Positions 54,014-62,811 of a stretch of 64,000 bases of DNA are shown piece by piece. A model generated the notes under the pieces. The model searched no databases and was not told the origin of the DNA. It saw only the letters and a program-made list of their open reading frames with translations. Both the position numbers and the translations under genes were made by a program. The DNA is from Streptococcus sp. CF8_St5-11 (GTDB taxonomy: Bacteria > Bacillota > Bacilli > Lactobacillales > Streptococcaceae). The stretch is from contig NZ_JANCOJ010000004.1 of NCBI RefSeq assembly GCF_024295625.1, forward strand, positions 62,001 through 126,000, given 5' to 3'. The stretch's first letter is position 1. Each line of letters starts with the position of its first letter.

Positions 54014-54036
54014 TCACGAAGGAAAGGAGAAGTATA

Positions 54037-54579
54037 ATGGCTAATCGTTTAAAAGAAAAATACCTTAATGAAGTAGTACCATCATTGACTGAACAGTTCA
54101 ACTATTCATCAGTTATGGCTGTGCCAAAAGTTGATAAAATCGTTTTGAACATGGGTGTTGGTGATGCAGTATCAAATGCTAAAAACCTTGAAAAAGCTGC
54201 TGAAGAGCTTGCTTTGATCTCAGGTCAAAAACCATTGATCACTAAGGCTAAAAAATCAATCGCCGGCTTCCGTCTTCGTGAAGGTGTTGCGATCGGTGCA
54301 AAAGTTACCCTTCGTGGTGAACGTATGTACGAATTCTTGGATAAATTGGTAACAGTTTCACTTCCACGTGTACGTGACTTCCATGGTGTTCCAACTAAAT
54401 CATTTGATGGACGCGGAAACTACACACTTGGTGTGAAAGAACAATTGATCTTCCCAGAAATCAACTTTGATGATGTTGATAAAACTCGTGGTTTGGATAT
54501 CGTAATCGTAACTACAGCGAACACAGACGAAGAATCACGTGCATTGCTTACTGGCCTCGGAATGCCGTTTGCAAAATAA
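54037..54579 (+). CDS. rplE: 50S ribosomal protein L5
   Basis: This 180-residue 5S rRNA-binding protein contacts the P-site tRNA through its loop. [51 protein letters not shown] and [21 protein letters not shown] are typical. AAAGGAG lies 8 bases before the start; rpsN follows after 17 bases. Confidence 0.98.
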   Translation: MANRLKEKYLNEVVPSLTEQFNYSSVMAVPKVDKIVLNMGVGDAVSNAKNLEKAAEELALISGQKPLITKAKKSIAGFRLREGVAIGAKVTLRGERMYEFLDKLVTVSLPRVRDFHGVPTKSFDGRGNYTLGVKEQLIFPEINFDDVDKTRGLDIVIVTTANTDEESRALLTGLGMPFAK

Positions 54580-54596
54580 TATAGGAGGTAAAACTA

Positions 54597-54782
54597 ATGG
54601 CTAAAAAATCTATGATTGCTAAGAACAAACGCCCAGCGAAGTTCTCTACTCAAGCATACACTCGCTGTGAACGTTGTGGACGTCCACACTCAGTTTACCG
54701 CAAGTTTAAACTTTGCCGTGTTTGCTTCCGTGAATTGGCATACAAAGGTCAAATCCCAGGTGTTACAAAAGCATCTTGGTAA
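54597..54782 (+). CDS. rpsN: 30S ribosomal protein S14, zinc-binding type Z
   Basis: This 61-residue short form has two CxxC pairs ([20 protein letters not shown]) that bind zinc, the type found in the spc operon of Firmicutes. Some bacteria also have a zinc-free paralog used under zinc starvation; none is in this window. The ribosome site is AGGAGG. Confidence 0.97.
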   Translation: MAKKSMIAKNKRPAKFSTQAYTRCERCGRPHSVYRKFKLCRVCFRELAYKGQIPGVTKASW

Positions 54783-54993
54783 TTTAAGATATCAAGGGCG
54801 CTAAAACTCCAAGTGAAAATAGGAAACTTGGTGCAGGAGCGTTGCTCCAAGACAAATCTATCTTTTTTGCCCAGGTTGTAGCTCGTGTTCAAATGAGAAG
54901 TGCTCATTTGCATGTATCAAAACTATCTGAGCCTAGCTCAATCATTAACTAGCAAGTGCAACTTGCAAACTACTAGTAAGAGGAGAAATTATA
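54783..54993 (+). other. Long structured gap between rpsN and rpsH with a hairpin repeat
   Basis: An unusual 211-base gap inside the ribosomal operon holds the second copy of the hairpin repeat (54810-54872: GTGAAAATAGGAAA..., apex GGAGCGTTGCTCC, then CTATCTTTTTT). It also holds AAATGAGAAGTGCTCATTT (a 7-bp stem) and an AAGTGCAACTTGCA hairpin before rpsH. Its T-rich end could cause partial termination within the operon. Confidence 0.5.
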
Positions 54994-55392
54994 ATGGTTA
55001 TGACTGACCCAATCGCAGACTTCCTTACACGTATTCGTAACGCTAACCAAGCAAAACACGAAGTACTTGAAGTACCTGCATCAAACATCAAAAAAGGGAT
55101 TGCTGAAATCCTTAAACGCGAAGGTTTTGTAAAAAACGTTGAATTCATCGAAGATGACAAACAAGGCATCATCCGTGTATTCTTGAAATACGGACAAAAC
55201 GGTGAAAAAGTTATCACAAACTTGAAACGTGTATCTAAACCAGGTTTGCGTGTTTACAAAAAACGTGAAGATCTTCCAAAAGTTCTTAACGGACTTGGAA
55301 TTGCTATCCTTTCAACTTCTGAAGGTTTGCTTACTGATAAAGAAGCACGCCAAAAGAACGTTGGTGGGGAAGTTATCGCTTACGTTTGGTAA
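54994..55392 (+). CDS. rpsH: 30S ribosomal protein S8
   Basis: This 132-residue S8 binds the central domain of 16S rRNA and represses the spc operon in E. coli. [38 protein letters not shown] and the C-terminal [31 protein letters not shown] are canonical. It is preceded by a long structured gap and followed by another of 189 bases. Confidence 0.98.
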   Translation: MVMTDPIADFLTRIRNANQAKHEVLEVPASNIKKGIAEILKREGFVKNVEFIEDDKQGIIRVFLKYGQNGEKVITNLKRVSKPGLRVYKKREDLPKVLNGLGIAILSTSEGLLTDKEARQKNVGGEVIAYVW

Positions 55393-55581
55393 TATTTAGT
55401 TCCCGATTTCGTTGTGACTCTTCGTTATTGTCTCTTGCCTAACCCAAAGTTATGTCTGCGAGACAATGCCTTGATTCACTTAGAAAATGAGACCTAAACA
55501 TTAACTTTTAAATCAAAAAGATTTAAACCCCGTGAAAACTGGCCCGCAAAGGCCTGACAATTTAACAGGAGAATAAAAAAC

Positions 55582-56118
55582 ATGTCACGTATTGGTAATA
55601 AAGTTATCGTGTTGCCTGCTGGTGTTGAAATCACTAACAATGACAACGTTGTAACTGTAAAAGGACCTAAAGGAGAACTTACTCGTGAGTTCTCAAAAGA
55701 TATTGAAATCCGTGTGGAAGGTACTGAAGTAACACTTCACCGTCCAAACGATTCAAAAGAAATGAAAACAATCCACGGAACAACTCGTGCCCTTTTGAAC
55801 AACATGGTTACTGGTGTATCAGAAGGATTCAAGAAAGAACTTGAAATGCGCGGGGTTGGATACCGTGCACAACTTCAAGGATCAAAACTTGTTTTGGCTG
55901 TTGGTAAATCACACCCAGACGAAGTTGAAGCTCCAGAAGGAATTACTTTTGAACTTCCAAACCCAACAACAATCGTTGTTAGCGGAATTTCAAAAGAAGT
56001 AGTTGGTCAAACAGCTGCTTATGTACGTAGCCTTCGTTCACCTGAACCATACAAAGGTAAAGGGATCCGTTATGTTGGTGAATACGTTCGCCGCAAAGAA
56101 GGTAAAACAGGTAAATAA
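55582..56118 (+). CDS. rplF: 50S ribosomal protein L6
   Basis: This 178-residue protein of two similar domains lies near the GTPase centre. [36 protein letters not shown] and the C-terminal [31 protein letters not shown] are typical. The 189-base gap upstream is A/T-rich, with a GTCTC/GAGAC pairing (55430-55466), but shows no gene. Confidence 0.98.
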   Translation: MSRIGNKVIVLPAGVEITNNDNVVTVKGPKGELTREFSKDIEIRVEGTEVTLHRPNDSKEMKTIHGTTRALLNNMVTGVSEGFKKELEMRGVGYRAQLQGSKLVLAVGKSHPDEVEAPEGITFELPNPTTIVVSGISKEVVGQTAAYVRSLRSPEPYKGKGIRYVGEYVRRKEGKTGK

Positions 56119-56201
56119 TGTAGTTTGGTTGTTTTTCAACCAACCTTCATCTTACCAACTCAGTGCTTAGCACATGATTTTAAAATTAAGAGGTGAAAAT
56201 T

Positions 56202-56558
56202 GTGATTTCGAAACCAGATAAAAACAAAATCCGTCAAAAACGCCACCGTCGCGTTCGCGGAAAACTCTCTGGAACTGCTGATCGCCCACGTTTGAACGTA
56301 TTCCGTTCTAATACAGGCATCTACGCTCAAGTAATTGATGACGTAGCGGGTGTAACGCTCGCAAGCGCTTCAACTCTTGACAAAGAAGTTTCAAAAGGAA
56401 CTAAAACTGAACAAGCCGTTGTTGTCGGCAAACTTGTTGCTGAACGTGCAGTTGCTAAAGGTATTTCTGAAGTGGTGTTCGACCGCGGTGGATATCTATA
56501 TCACGGACGTGTTAAAGCTTTGGCTGATGCAGCTCGTGAAAACGGATTGAAATTCTAA
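56202..56558 (+). CDS. rplR: 50S ribosomal protein L18
   Basis: This 118-residue 5S rRNA-binding protein has motifs [46 protein letters not shown] and [31 protein letters not shown] at 56202 is chosen because GAGGTG lies 7 bases upstream and homologs begin MISKPDKN; a GTG three codons earlier overlaps that ribosome site. Confidence 0.96.
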   Translation: MISKPDKNKIRQKRHRRVRGKLSGTADRPRLNVFRSNTGIYAQVIDDVAGVTLASASTLDKEVSKGTKTEQAVVVGKLVAERAVAKGISEVVFDRGGYLYHGRVKALADAARENGLKF

Positions 56559-56575
56559 TAGGAGGACACTAGAAA

Positions 56576-57070
56576 ATGGCATTTAAAGATAATGCAGTTG
56601 AACTTGAAGAACGCGTAGTTGCCATCAACCGTGTAACAAAAGTTGTTAAAGGTGGACGTCGTCTTCGTTTTGCAGCTCTTGTAGTTGTTGGTGACCGTAA
56701 TGGCCGTGTTGGATTTGGTACTGGTAAAGCTCAAGAAGTTCCAGAAGCAATCCGTAAGGCTGTTGAAGATGCTAAGAAAAACTTGATCGAAGTTCCTATG
56801 GTTGGAACAACAATTCCACACGAAGTAACATCAGTATTTGGTGGAGCTCGTGTATTGTTGAAACCAGCTATCGAAGGGGCTGGGGTTGCTGCAGGTGGAG
56901 CAGTTCGTGCCGTTGTCGAATTGGCAGGTATTGCAGATGTTACATCTAAATCACTTGGATCAAACACTCCAATCAACATCGTTCGTGCAACTGTTAACGG
57001 TTTAGCACAATTGAAACGCGCTGATGAAGTTGCTGCCCTTCGTGGTATTTCAGTTTCTGACTTGGCTTAA
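56576..57070 (+). CDS. rpsE: 30S ribosomal protein S5
   Basis: This 164-residue S5 is involved in decoding fidelity and is the target of spectinomycin resistance mutations ([40 protein letters not shown], wild-type loop). The C-terminal domain has [37 protein letters not shown] precedes the ATG, and rpmD follows after 14 bases. Confidence 0.98.
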   Translation: MAFKDNAVELEERVVAINRVTKVVKGGRRLRFAALVVVGDRNGRVGFGTGKAQEVPEAIRKAVEDAKKNLIEVPMVGTTIPHEVTSVFGGARVLLKPAIEGAGVAAGGAVRAVVELAGIADVTSKSLGSNTPINIVRATVNGLAQLKRADEVAALRGISVSDLA

Positions 57071-57084
57071 GAAAGGAGATTCAA

Positions 57085-57267
57085 ATGGCTCAAATTAAAA
57101 TTACTTTGACTAAGTCTCCAATCGGACGCATCCCGTCACAACGTAAAACTGTTGTAGCACTTGGACTTGGCAAATTGAACAGCTCTGTTATTAAAGAAGA
57201 TAACCCAGCAGTACGTGGTATGATCACTGCTGTATCTCACTTGGTAACAGTTGAAGAAGTAAAATAA
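57085..57267 (+). CDS. rpmD: 50S ribosomal protein L30
   Basis: This 60-residue L30 ([58 protein letters not shown]) matches the short bacterial form. AAAGGAG precedes it. A 145-base gap with a strong hairpin separates it from rplO. Confidence 0.97.
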   Translation: MAQIKITLTKSPIGRIPSQRKTVVALGLGKLNSSVIKEDNPAVRGMITAVSHLVTVEEVK

Positions 57268-57287
57268 TCTATTTAAAATAGAAACAA

Positions 57288-57325
57288 AGTTTTCAGGGGT
57301 ATGAGAGGTTCTCATCCCCTAAAAC
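57288..57325 (+). other. Strong hairpin between rpmD and rplO
   Basis: GTTTTCAGGGGTATGAGA pairs with CTCATCCCCTAAAAC around GGTT (one bulge and one mismatch). It is not followed by a T tract. It may be a processing site or control element within the spc operon. Confidence 0.55.
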
Positions 57326-57412
57326 TAAATATAAGTATAGGCGAGTTTGTAGTTAGGACACCTTTTCCTGATTACATGCGTTAGCAATTTACAAAAGAGG
57401 AGAAAATAAATA

Positions 57413-57853
57413 ATGAAACTTCATGAATTACAACCTGCTACAGGTTCACGTAAAGTCCGCAACCGTGTTGGTCGTGGTACTTCATCTGGTAATGGTAAAA
57501 CTTCTGGCCGTGGTCAAAAAGGTCAAAAAGCTCGTAGCGGTGGCGGTGTACGTCTTGGTTTTGAAGGTGGACAAACTCCATTGTTCCGTCGTCTTCCAAA
57601 ACGTGGATTTACAAACATCAATGCTAAAGAATATGCTATTGTGAACCTTGATCAATTGAACGCCTTTGAAGATGGTGCTGAAGTAACTCCAGTAGTACTT
57701 GTAGAATCAGGAATTGTAAAAGCTGAAAAATCAGGTATCAAAATTCTTGGTAACGGAGAATTGACTAAGAAGTTGACTGTTAAAGCAGCTAAATTCTCTA
57801 AATCAGCTGAAGAAGCTATCACTGCTAAAGGTGGTTCAGTTGAAGTCATCTAA
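57413..57853 (+). CDS. rplO: 50S ribosomal protein L15
   Basis: This 146-residue L15 has an extended basic N-terminus ([65 protein letters not shown]) and a globular C-terminal domain. It is the last ribosomal gene of the spc section. secY starts 12 bases downstream. Confidence 0.98.
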   Translation: MKLHELQPATGSRKVRNRVGRGTSSGNGKTSGRGQKGQKARSGGGVRLGFEGGQTPLFRRLPKRGFTNINAKEYAIVNLDQLNAFEDGAEVTPVVLVESGIVKAEKSGIKILGNGELTKKLTVKAAKFSKSAEEAITAKGGSVEVI

Positions 57854-57865
57854 GTGAGGTGACCT

Positions 57866-59176
57866 ATGTTTTTTAAATTATTAAAAGATGCATTTAAGGT
57901 GAAACAAGTACGGTCGAAGATTTTGTTTACGATCTTCATCATTCTTGTTTTCCGCATTGGGACCACGATTACAGTGCCTGGTGTAAATGCGAAAATTCTG
58001 AACAACCTTCAAGATGTGTCCTTCTTGAACATGCTCAGTTTGGTTTCTGGGAATGCCATGAGGAACTTCTCAGTTTTCGCATTAGGGGTTAGCCCATACA
58101 TTACAGCTTCGATCGTCGTGCAACTTTTGCAAATGGATCTGTTACCTAAGTTTGTTGAATGGGGCAAACAAGGGGAAGTTGGTCGAAGAAAGCTCAACCA
58201 AGCAACACGCTATATTTCTTTGGTTCTAGCCTTTGTTCAATCCATCGGGATTACAGCAACCTTCCACACTTTGTCTCAGGCGAAATTAGTCGCAACTCCA
58301 AATACCAAAACCTATCTATTAATCGGTGCGATTCTGACGACCGGTTCCATGATTGTGACTTGGCTTGGAGAACAAATCACAGATAAAGGCTACGGTAATG
58401 GTGTTTCAATGATTATCTTTGCGGGGATTGTATCATCAATTCCTGAGATGATTAAAGAAATCTATGAAAATGCATTTGTGAACGTTCGTTCTGGTCAAAT
58501 GACCAATTCCCTCATTTTTGTTGGGGTATTAATCCTTGCTGTCTTGGTTATTGTTTACTTTACAACCTTTGTAGAGCAAGCACAATACAAGATTCCAATC
58601 CAATATACAAAGATTGCACAAGGAGCTCCATCAAGTTCTTACCTTCCTTTGAAAGTAAACCCAGCAGGAGTTATTCCTGTCATCTTCGCTAGTTCGATTA
58701 CAGCAGCGCCTGCTGCGATTTTCCAAGTGATTAGCGCTATGGGTTACAATGCAGGATGGGTGAAAACAGCTCAAGCCATGTTGGCTACAAACACACCAAC
58801 TGGTGTGGCAATGTATGCCTTATTGATCATTCTCTTCACCTTCTTCTACACGTTTGTTCAGATCAATCCTGAAAAAACGGCAGAAAACCTTCAAAAGAGT
58901 GGTGCCTATATCCCAGGTGTTCGCCCTGGTAAGGGGACAGAAGAGTTTATGTCTCGTTTGCTACGTCGTTTAGCAAGTGTCGGATCAGTATTCCTTGGCT
59001 TTATTACCATCATTCCAATCCTGGCTCGAGATTTATTTGGTTTGACAGATGCAGTTGCTCTTGGAGGAACTAGTTTGTTAATCATTATTTCAACAGGTAT
59101 TGAGGGAATGAAACAATTAGAAGGCTACTTATTAAAACGTAAGTATGTCGGATTTATGGACACAACAACAGAATAG
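57866..59176 (+). CDS. secY: Protein translocase subunit SecY
   Basis: This 436-residue channel of the Sec translocon has ten membrane helices. Conserved segments include RSKILFTIFIILVFRIGTTITVPGVN, NFSVFALGVSPYITASIVVQLL (second helix), GNGVSMIIFAGIVSSIP, and the cytosolic loop NLQKSGAYIPGVRPGKGTEEF that contacts SecA and the ribosome. Translation is coupled to rplO. Two hairpins lie between it and adk. Confidence 0.98.
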   Translation: MFFKLLKDAFKVKQVRSKILFTIFIILVFRIGTTITVPGVNAKILNNLQDVSFLNMLSLVSGNAMRNFSVFALGVSPYITASIVVQLLQMDLLPKFVEWGKQGEVGRRKLNQATRYISLVLAFVQSIGITATFHTLSQAKLVATPNTKTYLLIGAILTTGSMIVTWLGEQITDKGYGNGVSMIIFAGIVSSIPEMIKEIYENAFVNVRSGQMTNSLIFVGVLILAVLVIVYFTTFVEQAQYKIPIQYTKIAQGAPSSSYLPLKVNPAGVIPVIFASSITAAPAAIFQVISAMGYNAGWVKTAQAMLATNTPTGVAMYALLIILFTFFYTFVQINPEKTAENLQKSGAYIPGVRPGKGTEEFMSRLLRRLASVGSVFLGFITIIPILARDLFGLTDAVALGGTSLLIIISTGIEGMKQLEGYLLKRKYVGFMDTTTE

Positions 59177-59179
59177 AAT

Positions 59180-59259
59180 AAGGTTGACTTTGTCAGCCTT
59201 CTATTTTGTTTTTAAATGGAAATAGGAATTCGCTCCTGCTTCCATTTAAAAACAAAATA
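59180..59259 (+). promoter_or_regulatory. Two consecutive hairpins between secY and adk (attenuator-like)
   Basis: Hairpin 1 has 9-bp arms AAGGTTGAC/GTCAGCCTT around TTT (59180-59200), followed by CTATTTTGTTTTT. Hairpin 2 (59202-59259) has a perfect 20-bp stem plus an inner AGGA/TCCT pair. Its 5' arm is the T-rich stretch behind hairpin 1, and its 3' arm ends just before the adk Shine-Dalgarno. This suits either partial termination with read-through to adk or RNase III processing. Confidence 0.6.
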
Positions 59260-59272
59260 AGGAGAATTCATC

Positions 59273-59911
59273 ATGAATCTTTTAATTATGGGGTTGCCTG
59301 GAGCAGGTAAAGGAACTCAAGCAGCTAAAATCGTTGAAGAGTTTCACGTAGCGCACATCTCCACTGGAGATATGTTCCGCGCAGCGATGGCTAACCAAAC
59401 TGAAATGGGTGTGCTTGCAAAATCATACATTGATAAAGGTGAGTTGGTACCAGATGAAGTAACCAATGGAATTGTGAAAGAACGCCTTGCTCAAGATGAT
59501 ATTAAAGAAACAGGTTTCCTTTTGGATGGCTATCCACGTACAATTGAACAAGCTCATGCCTTGGATCAAACTTTGTCAGATCTTGGTATCACATTAGAAG
59601 GTGTTATCAACATCGAAGTAAATCCAGACAGTCTTTTAGAGCGTTTGAGCGGACGTATCATTCATCGTCAAACTGGAGAAACTTTCCATAAAGTATTCAA
59701 TCCACCAGTTGATTACAAAGAGGAAGATTACTACCAACGTGAAGATGATAAACCTGAGACAGTAAAACGTCGTTTGGATGTTAATATTGCCCAAGGTGAA
59801 CCAATCATTGAATTTTATCGTTCAAAAGGACTCGTACATGACATCCAAGGGAACCAAGATATCAATGATGTATTTTCAGACATTGAAAAAGTCTTGTCAA
59901 ATTTGAAATAA
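59273..59911 (+). CDS. adk: Adenylate kinase
   Basis: This 212-residue enzyme interconverts AMP, ADP and ATP. P-loop [22 protein letters not shown] (AMP binding), [14 protein letters not shown] and the LID segment [19 protein letters not shown] are present. The LID has no four-Cys zinc site (the positions hold His/Thr/Phe), so it is the short hydrogen-bonded type. AAGGAG lies directly after the 20-bp stem. Confidence 0.97.
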   Translation: MNLLIMGLPGAGKGTQAAKIVEEFHVAHISTGDMFRAAMANQTEMGVLAKSYIDKGELVPDEVTNGIVKERLAQDDIKETGFLLDGYPRTIEQAHALDQTLSDLGITLEGVINIEVNPDSLLERLSGRIIHRQTGETFHKVFNPPVDYKEEDYYQREDDKPETVKRRLDVNIAQGEPIIEFYRSKGLVHDIQGNQDINDVFSDIEKVLSNLK

Positions 59912-59926
59912 AAGCGTTTTTCATGC

Positions 59927-59955
59927 TTGCAATATTGGACAACTAGTGTTACAAT
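59927..59955 (+). promoter_or_regulatory. Internal promoter before infA
   Basis: TTGCAA (59927-59932), a 17-base spacer and TACAAT (59950-59955) lie about 70 bases before infA. A CCTCTG/CAGAGG hairpin (59981-59996) follows in the leader. Confidence 0.65.
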
Positions 59956-60027
59956 TAGTTAGTCTGACTTATAATTGTTACCTCTGTGCTCAGAGGAATG
60001 AATCGAAATTTATGGAGGTACTTTTGC

Positions 60028-60246
60028 GTGGCAAAAGACGATGTGATTGAAGTAGAAGGCAAAGTAGTCGATACAATGCCGAATGCTATGTTTACGGTTG
60101 AACTTGAAAATGGACATCAGATTTTAGCAACAGTTTCTGGTAAAATTCGTAAAAACTATATTCGTATTTTAGCGGGAGATCGTGTTACAGTGGAGATGAG
60201 TCCGTACGATTTGACACGTGGACGTATCACATACCGCTTTAAATAA
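60028..60246 (+). CDS. infA: Translation initiation factor IF-1
   Basis: This 72-residue OB-fold protein ([71 protein letters not shown]) binds the 30S A site. The start is GTG at 60028, behind GGAGGT. The frame is open 14 codons upstream, but those residues do not belong to IF-1. Start of the alpha section with its own promoter. Confidence 0.97.
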
Positions 60247-60269
60247 TCGAAAAACTTGGAGGGATAAAA

Positions 60270-60386
60270 ATGAAAGTAAGACCATCGGTCAAACCAATTT
60301 GCGAATACTGTAAAGTAATTCGTCGTAATGGTCGTGTTATGGTAATTTGCCCAGCAAATCCAAAACACAAACAACGTCAAGGATAA
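60270..60386 (+). CDS. rpmJ: 50S ribosomal protein L36
   Basis: This 38-residue zinc ribbon protein ([17 protein letters not shown]..., then [14 protein letters not shown]) has the C-x2-C-x12-C-x4-H metal site, so it is the zinc-dependent form. GGAGGG precedes the ATG; rpsM follows after 17 bases. Confidence 0.97.
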
Positions 60387-60403
60387 GATAGAAAGGAGAA
60401 AAC

Positions 60404-60769
60404 ATGGCTCGTATTGCTGGAGTTGATATTCCAAATGACAAACGTGTAGTAATTTCATTGACTTATGTGTACGGTATCGGACTTCCAACATCTAAGAAAA
60501 TCCTTGCTGCTGCAGGCGTTTCTGAAGATATTCGTGTTCGCGATCTTACACCAGATCAAGAAGATGCTATCCGTCGTGAAGTTGACGCAATCAAAGTTGA
60601 AGGTGACCTTCGTCGTGAAGTAAACTTGAACATCAAACGCTTGATGGAAATCGGTTCATACCGTGGTATCCGTCACCGTCGTGGACTTCCAGTTCGTGGA
60701 CAAAACACTAAAAACAATGCTCGCACTCGTAAAGGTAAAGCTGTTGCGATTGCAGGTAAGAAAAAATAA
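60404..60769 (+). CDS. rpsM: 30S ribosomal protein S13
   Basis: This 121-residue head protein forms subunit bridges. [38 protein letters not shown] and the basic tail [34 protein letters not shown] are canonical. AAAGGAG precedes the ATG. Confidence 0.98.
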   Translation: MARIAGVDIPNDKRVVISLTYVYGIGLPTSKKILAAAGVSEDIRVRDLTPDQEDAIRREVDAIKVEGDLRREVNLNIKRLMEIGSYRGIRHRRGLPVRGQNTKNNARTRKGKAVAIAGKKK

Positions 60770-60792
60770 AATAAAATAAGGAGGTAAAAATC

Positions 60793-61176
60793 TTGGCTAA
60801 ACCAACACGTAAACGTCGTGTGAAAAAGAATATCGAATCTGGTATTGCTCATATTCACGCTACATTTAACAACACAATTGTTATGATTACTGATGTGCAT
60901 GGTAACGCAATCGCTTGGTCATCTGCAGGTGCACTTGGATTTAAAGGTTCTCGTAAATCTACACCATTTGCTGCTCAAATGGCATCAGAAGCTGCTGCAA
61001 AAGCTGCTCAAGAACACGGACTTAAATCTGTTGAAGTAACTGTTAAAGGTCCTGGTTCAGGTCGTGAGTCTGCTATTCGTGCACTTGCTGCTGCTGGTCT
61101 TGAAGTAACTGCAATCCGCGATGTAACTCCTGTACCACACAATGGTGCTCGTCCTCCAAAACGTCGCCGTGTATAA
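60793..61176 (+). CDS. rpsK: 30S ribosomal protein S11
   Basis: This 127-residue platform protein has motifs [56 protein letters not shown] and [17 protein letters not shown]. It starts with the rare TTG codon at 60793, with AAGGAGG 7 bases upstream. This is the only ribosomal protein gene in the cluster with TTG. Confidence 0.97.
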   Translation: MAKPTRKRRVKKNIESGIAHIHATFNNTIVMITDVHGNAIAWSSAGALGFKGSRKSTPFAAQMASEAAAKAAQEHGLKSVEVTVKGPGSGRESAIRALAAAGLEVTAIRDVTPVPHNGARPPKRRRV

Positions 61177-61221
61177 TCATCAACAATTACACAGCTTTTC
61201 GTTTAAGAGGGAGTATAGCAA

Positions 61222-62160
61222 ATGATTGAGTTTGAAAAACCAAATATAACAAAAATTGATGAAAACAAAGATTATGGCGTGTTTGTCGTAGAACCACTTG
61301 AACGTGGCTATGGTACAACACTTGGAAACTCACTTCGTCGTGTACTTCTGGCTTCACTTCCAGGTGCAGCTGTCACTTCAATCAACATTGAAGGTGTACT
61401 CCACGAATTTGATACCGTTCCAGGAGTCCGTGAAGACGTTATGCAAATTATTCTTAACGTTAAAGGAATCGCCGTTAAATCTTACGTCCAAGACGAAAAG
61501 ATTATTGAACTTGATGTAGAAGGACCTGCAGAAGTAACTGCTGGAGATATTCTTACTGATAGTGACATCGAAATTGTAAACCCTGATCATTATCTATTTA
61601 CAATCGGAGAAGGAGCATCTTTGAAAGCAACGCTTACTGTAAACAGTGGACGTGGCTATGTTCCAGCTGATCAAAACAAAAAAGATGATGCACCAGTGGG
61701 AACACTTGCTGTAGATTCAATCTATACGCCAGTGACTAAAGTCAATTACCAAGTTGAACCAGCACGCGTTGGTAGCAACGATGGCTTTGACAAGCTAACC
61801 CTTGAAATTTTGACAAATGGGACAATCATTCCAGAAGATGCCTTAGGTTTGTCTGCTCGTATTTTGACAGAACACCTAAATCTATTCACAAACTTAACTG
61901 AAATTGCTATTGCAACAGACGTTATGAAGGAAGTAGATACAACTTCTGATGATCGCATTTTAGAACGTACGATCGAAGAATTAGATCTTTCAGTTCGTTC
62001 ATACAACTGTTTGAAACGTGCTGGCATTAATACTGTTTACGATTTAACTGAAAAATCAGAAGCAGAAATGATGAAAGTTCGTAACTTGGGACGTAAGAGT
62101 CTTGAAGAAGTTAAAATCAAACTTGCCGACTTAGGCCTTGGGTTAAAAAACGATAAATAG
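61222..62160 (+). CDS. rpoA: RNA polymerase alpha subunit
   Basis: This 312-residue subunit has an N-terminal assembly domain ([43 protein letters not shown], ~1-230), a linker, and a C-terminal domain (~245-305: [48 protein letters not shown]) that contacts UP elements and activators. It lies between rpsK and rplQ as usual in Firmicutes. Confidence 0.98.
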   Translation: MIEFEKPNITKIDENKDYGVFVVEPLERGYGTTLGNSLRRVLLASLPGAAVTSINIEGVLHEFDTVPGVREDVMQIILNVKGIAVKSYVQDEKIIELDVEGPAEVTAGDILTDSDIEIVNPDHYLFTIGEGASLKATLTVNSGRGYVPADQNKKDDAPVGTLAVDSIYTPVTKVNYQVEPARVGSNDGFDKLTLEILTNGTIIPEDALGLSARILTEHLNLFTNLTEIAIATDVMKEVDTTSDDRILERTIEELDLSVRSYNCLKRAGINTVYDLTEKSEAEMMKVRNLGRKSLEEVKIKLADLGLGLKNDK

Positions 62161-62171
62161 AGGAGGAATAC

Positions 62172-62558
62172 ATGGCTTACCGTAAACTAGGACGCACTAG
62201 CTCACAACGTAAAGCGATGCTTCGCGATTTGACTACAGATCTTATCATCAATGAAGCAATTGTAACAACTGAAGCACGTGCGAAAGAAATCCGTAAATCA
62301 GTTGAAAAAATGATTACTTTGGGTAAACGTGGTGATTTGCATGCACGTCGTCAAGCTGCTGCATTCGTACGTAACGAAGTTGCATCACAAAACTTTGATG
62401 AAGAAACAGGTAAATACTCAGAAACAACTGCACTTCAAAAATTGTTCTCTGAATTAGCACCTCGTTATGCTGAGCGCAATGGTGGATATACTCGTATCCT
62501 TAAAACTGAACCACGTCGTGGTGATGCTGCGCCAATGGCTATCATCGAATTGGTATAA
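62172..62558 (+). CDS. rplQ: 50S ribosomal protein L17
   Basis: This 128-residue L17 ([61 protein letters not shown]...) ends [23 protein letters not shown]. It is the last gene of the alpha operon, 11 bases after rpoA, with AGGAGG. Confidence 0.98.
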   Translation: MAYRKLGRTSSQRKAMLRDLTTDLIINEAIVTTEARAKEIRKSVEKMITLGKRGDLHARRQAAAFVRNEVASQNFDEETGKYSETTALQKLFSELAPRYAERNGGYTRILKTEPRRGDAAPMAIIELV

Positions 62559-62625
62559 TATCATCAATTTTGTTGAGTGTTATGATGATGGAATACACTG
62601 TTATTCTTAGTCTAGCTCTGGTCTA

Positions 62626-62735
62626 CCGCTGGGGATTTTCCCCAGCGGGAACACTCATCATATTGAATGAATGGTAGACGCTTGTTTACGAAATTGCTTT
62701 AATTTAAAACAATTTCGTAAGCAGGCGTTTTGTCT
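62626..62735 (+). terminator. End of the alpha operon: two strong hairpins
   Basis: CCGCTGGGG pairs with CCCCAGCGG (62626-62648) without a T tract. Then GACGCTTGTTTACGAAATTG pairs with CAATTTCGTAAGCAGGCGTTTTGTC (about 62677-62735) and is followed by TTGTTTT. The second is the probable terminator. Confidence 0.7.
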
Positions 62736-62811
62736 TGTTTTCGTGAGTAGTCGAGAATAGCAAAAAATGATATAATGGAACCCATATCTCCAATAGAAGA
62801 AAAAGGATTCA

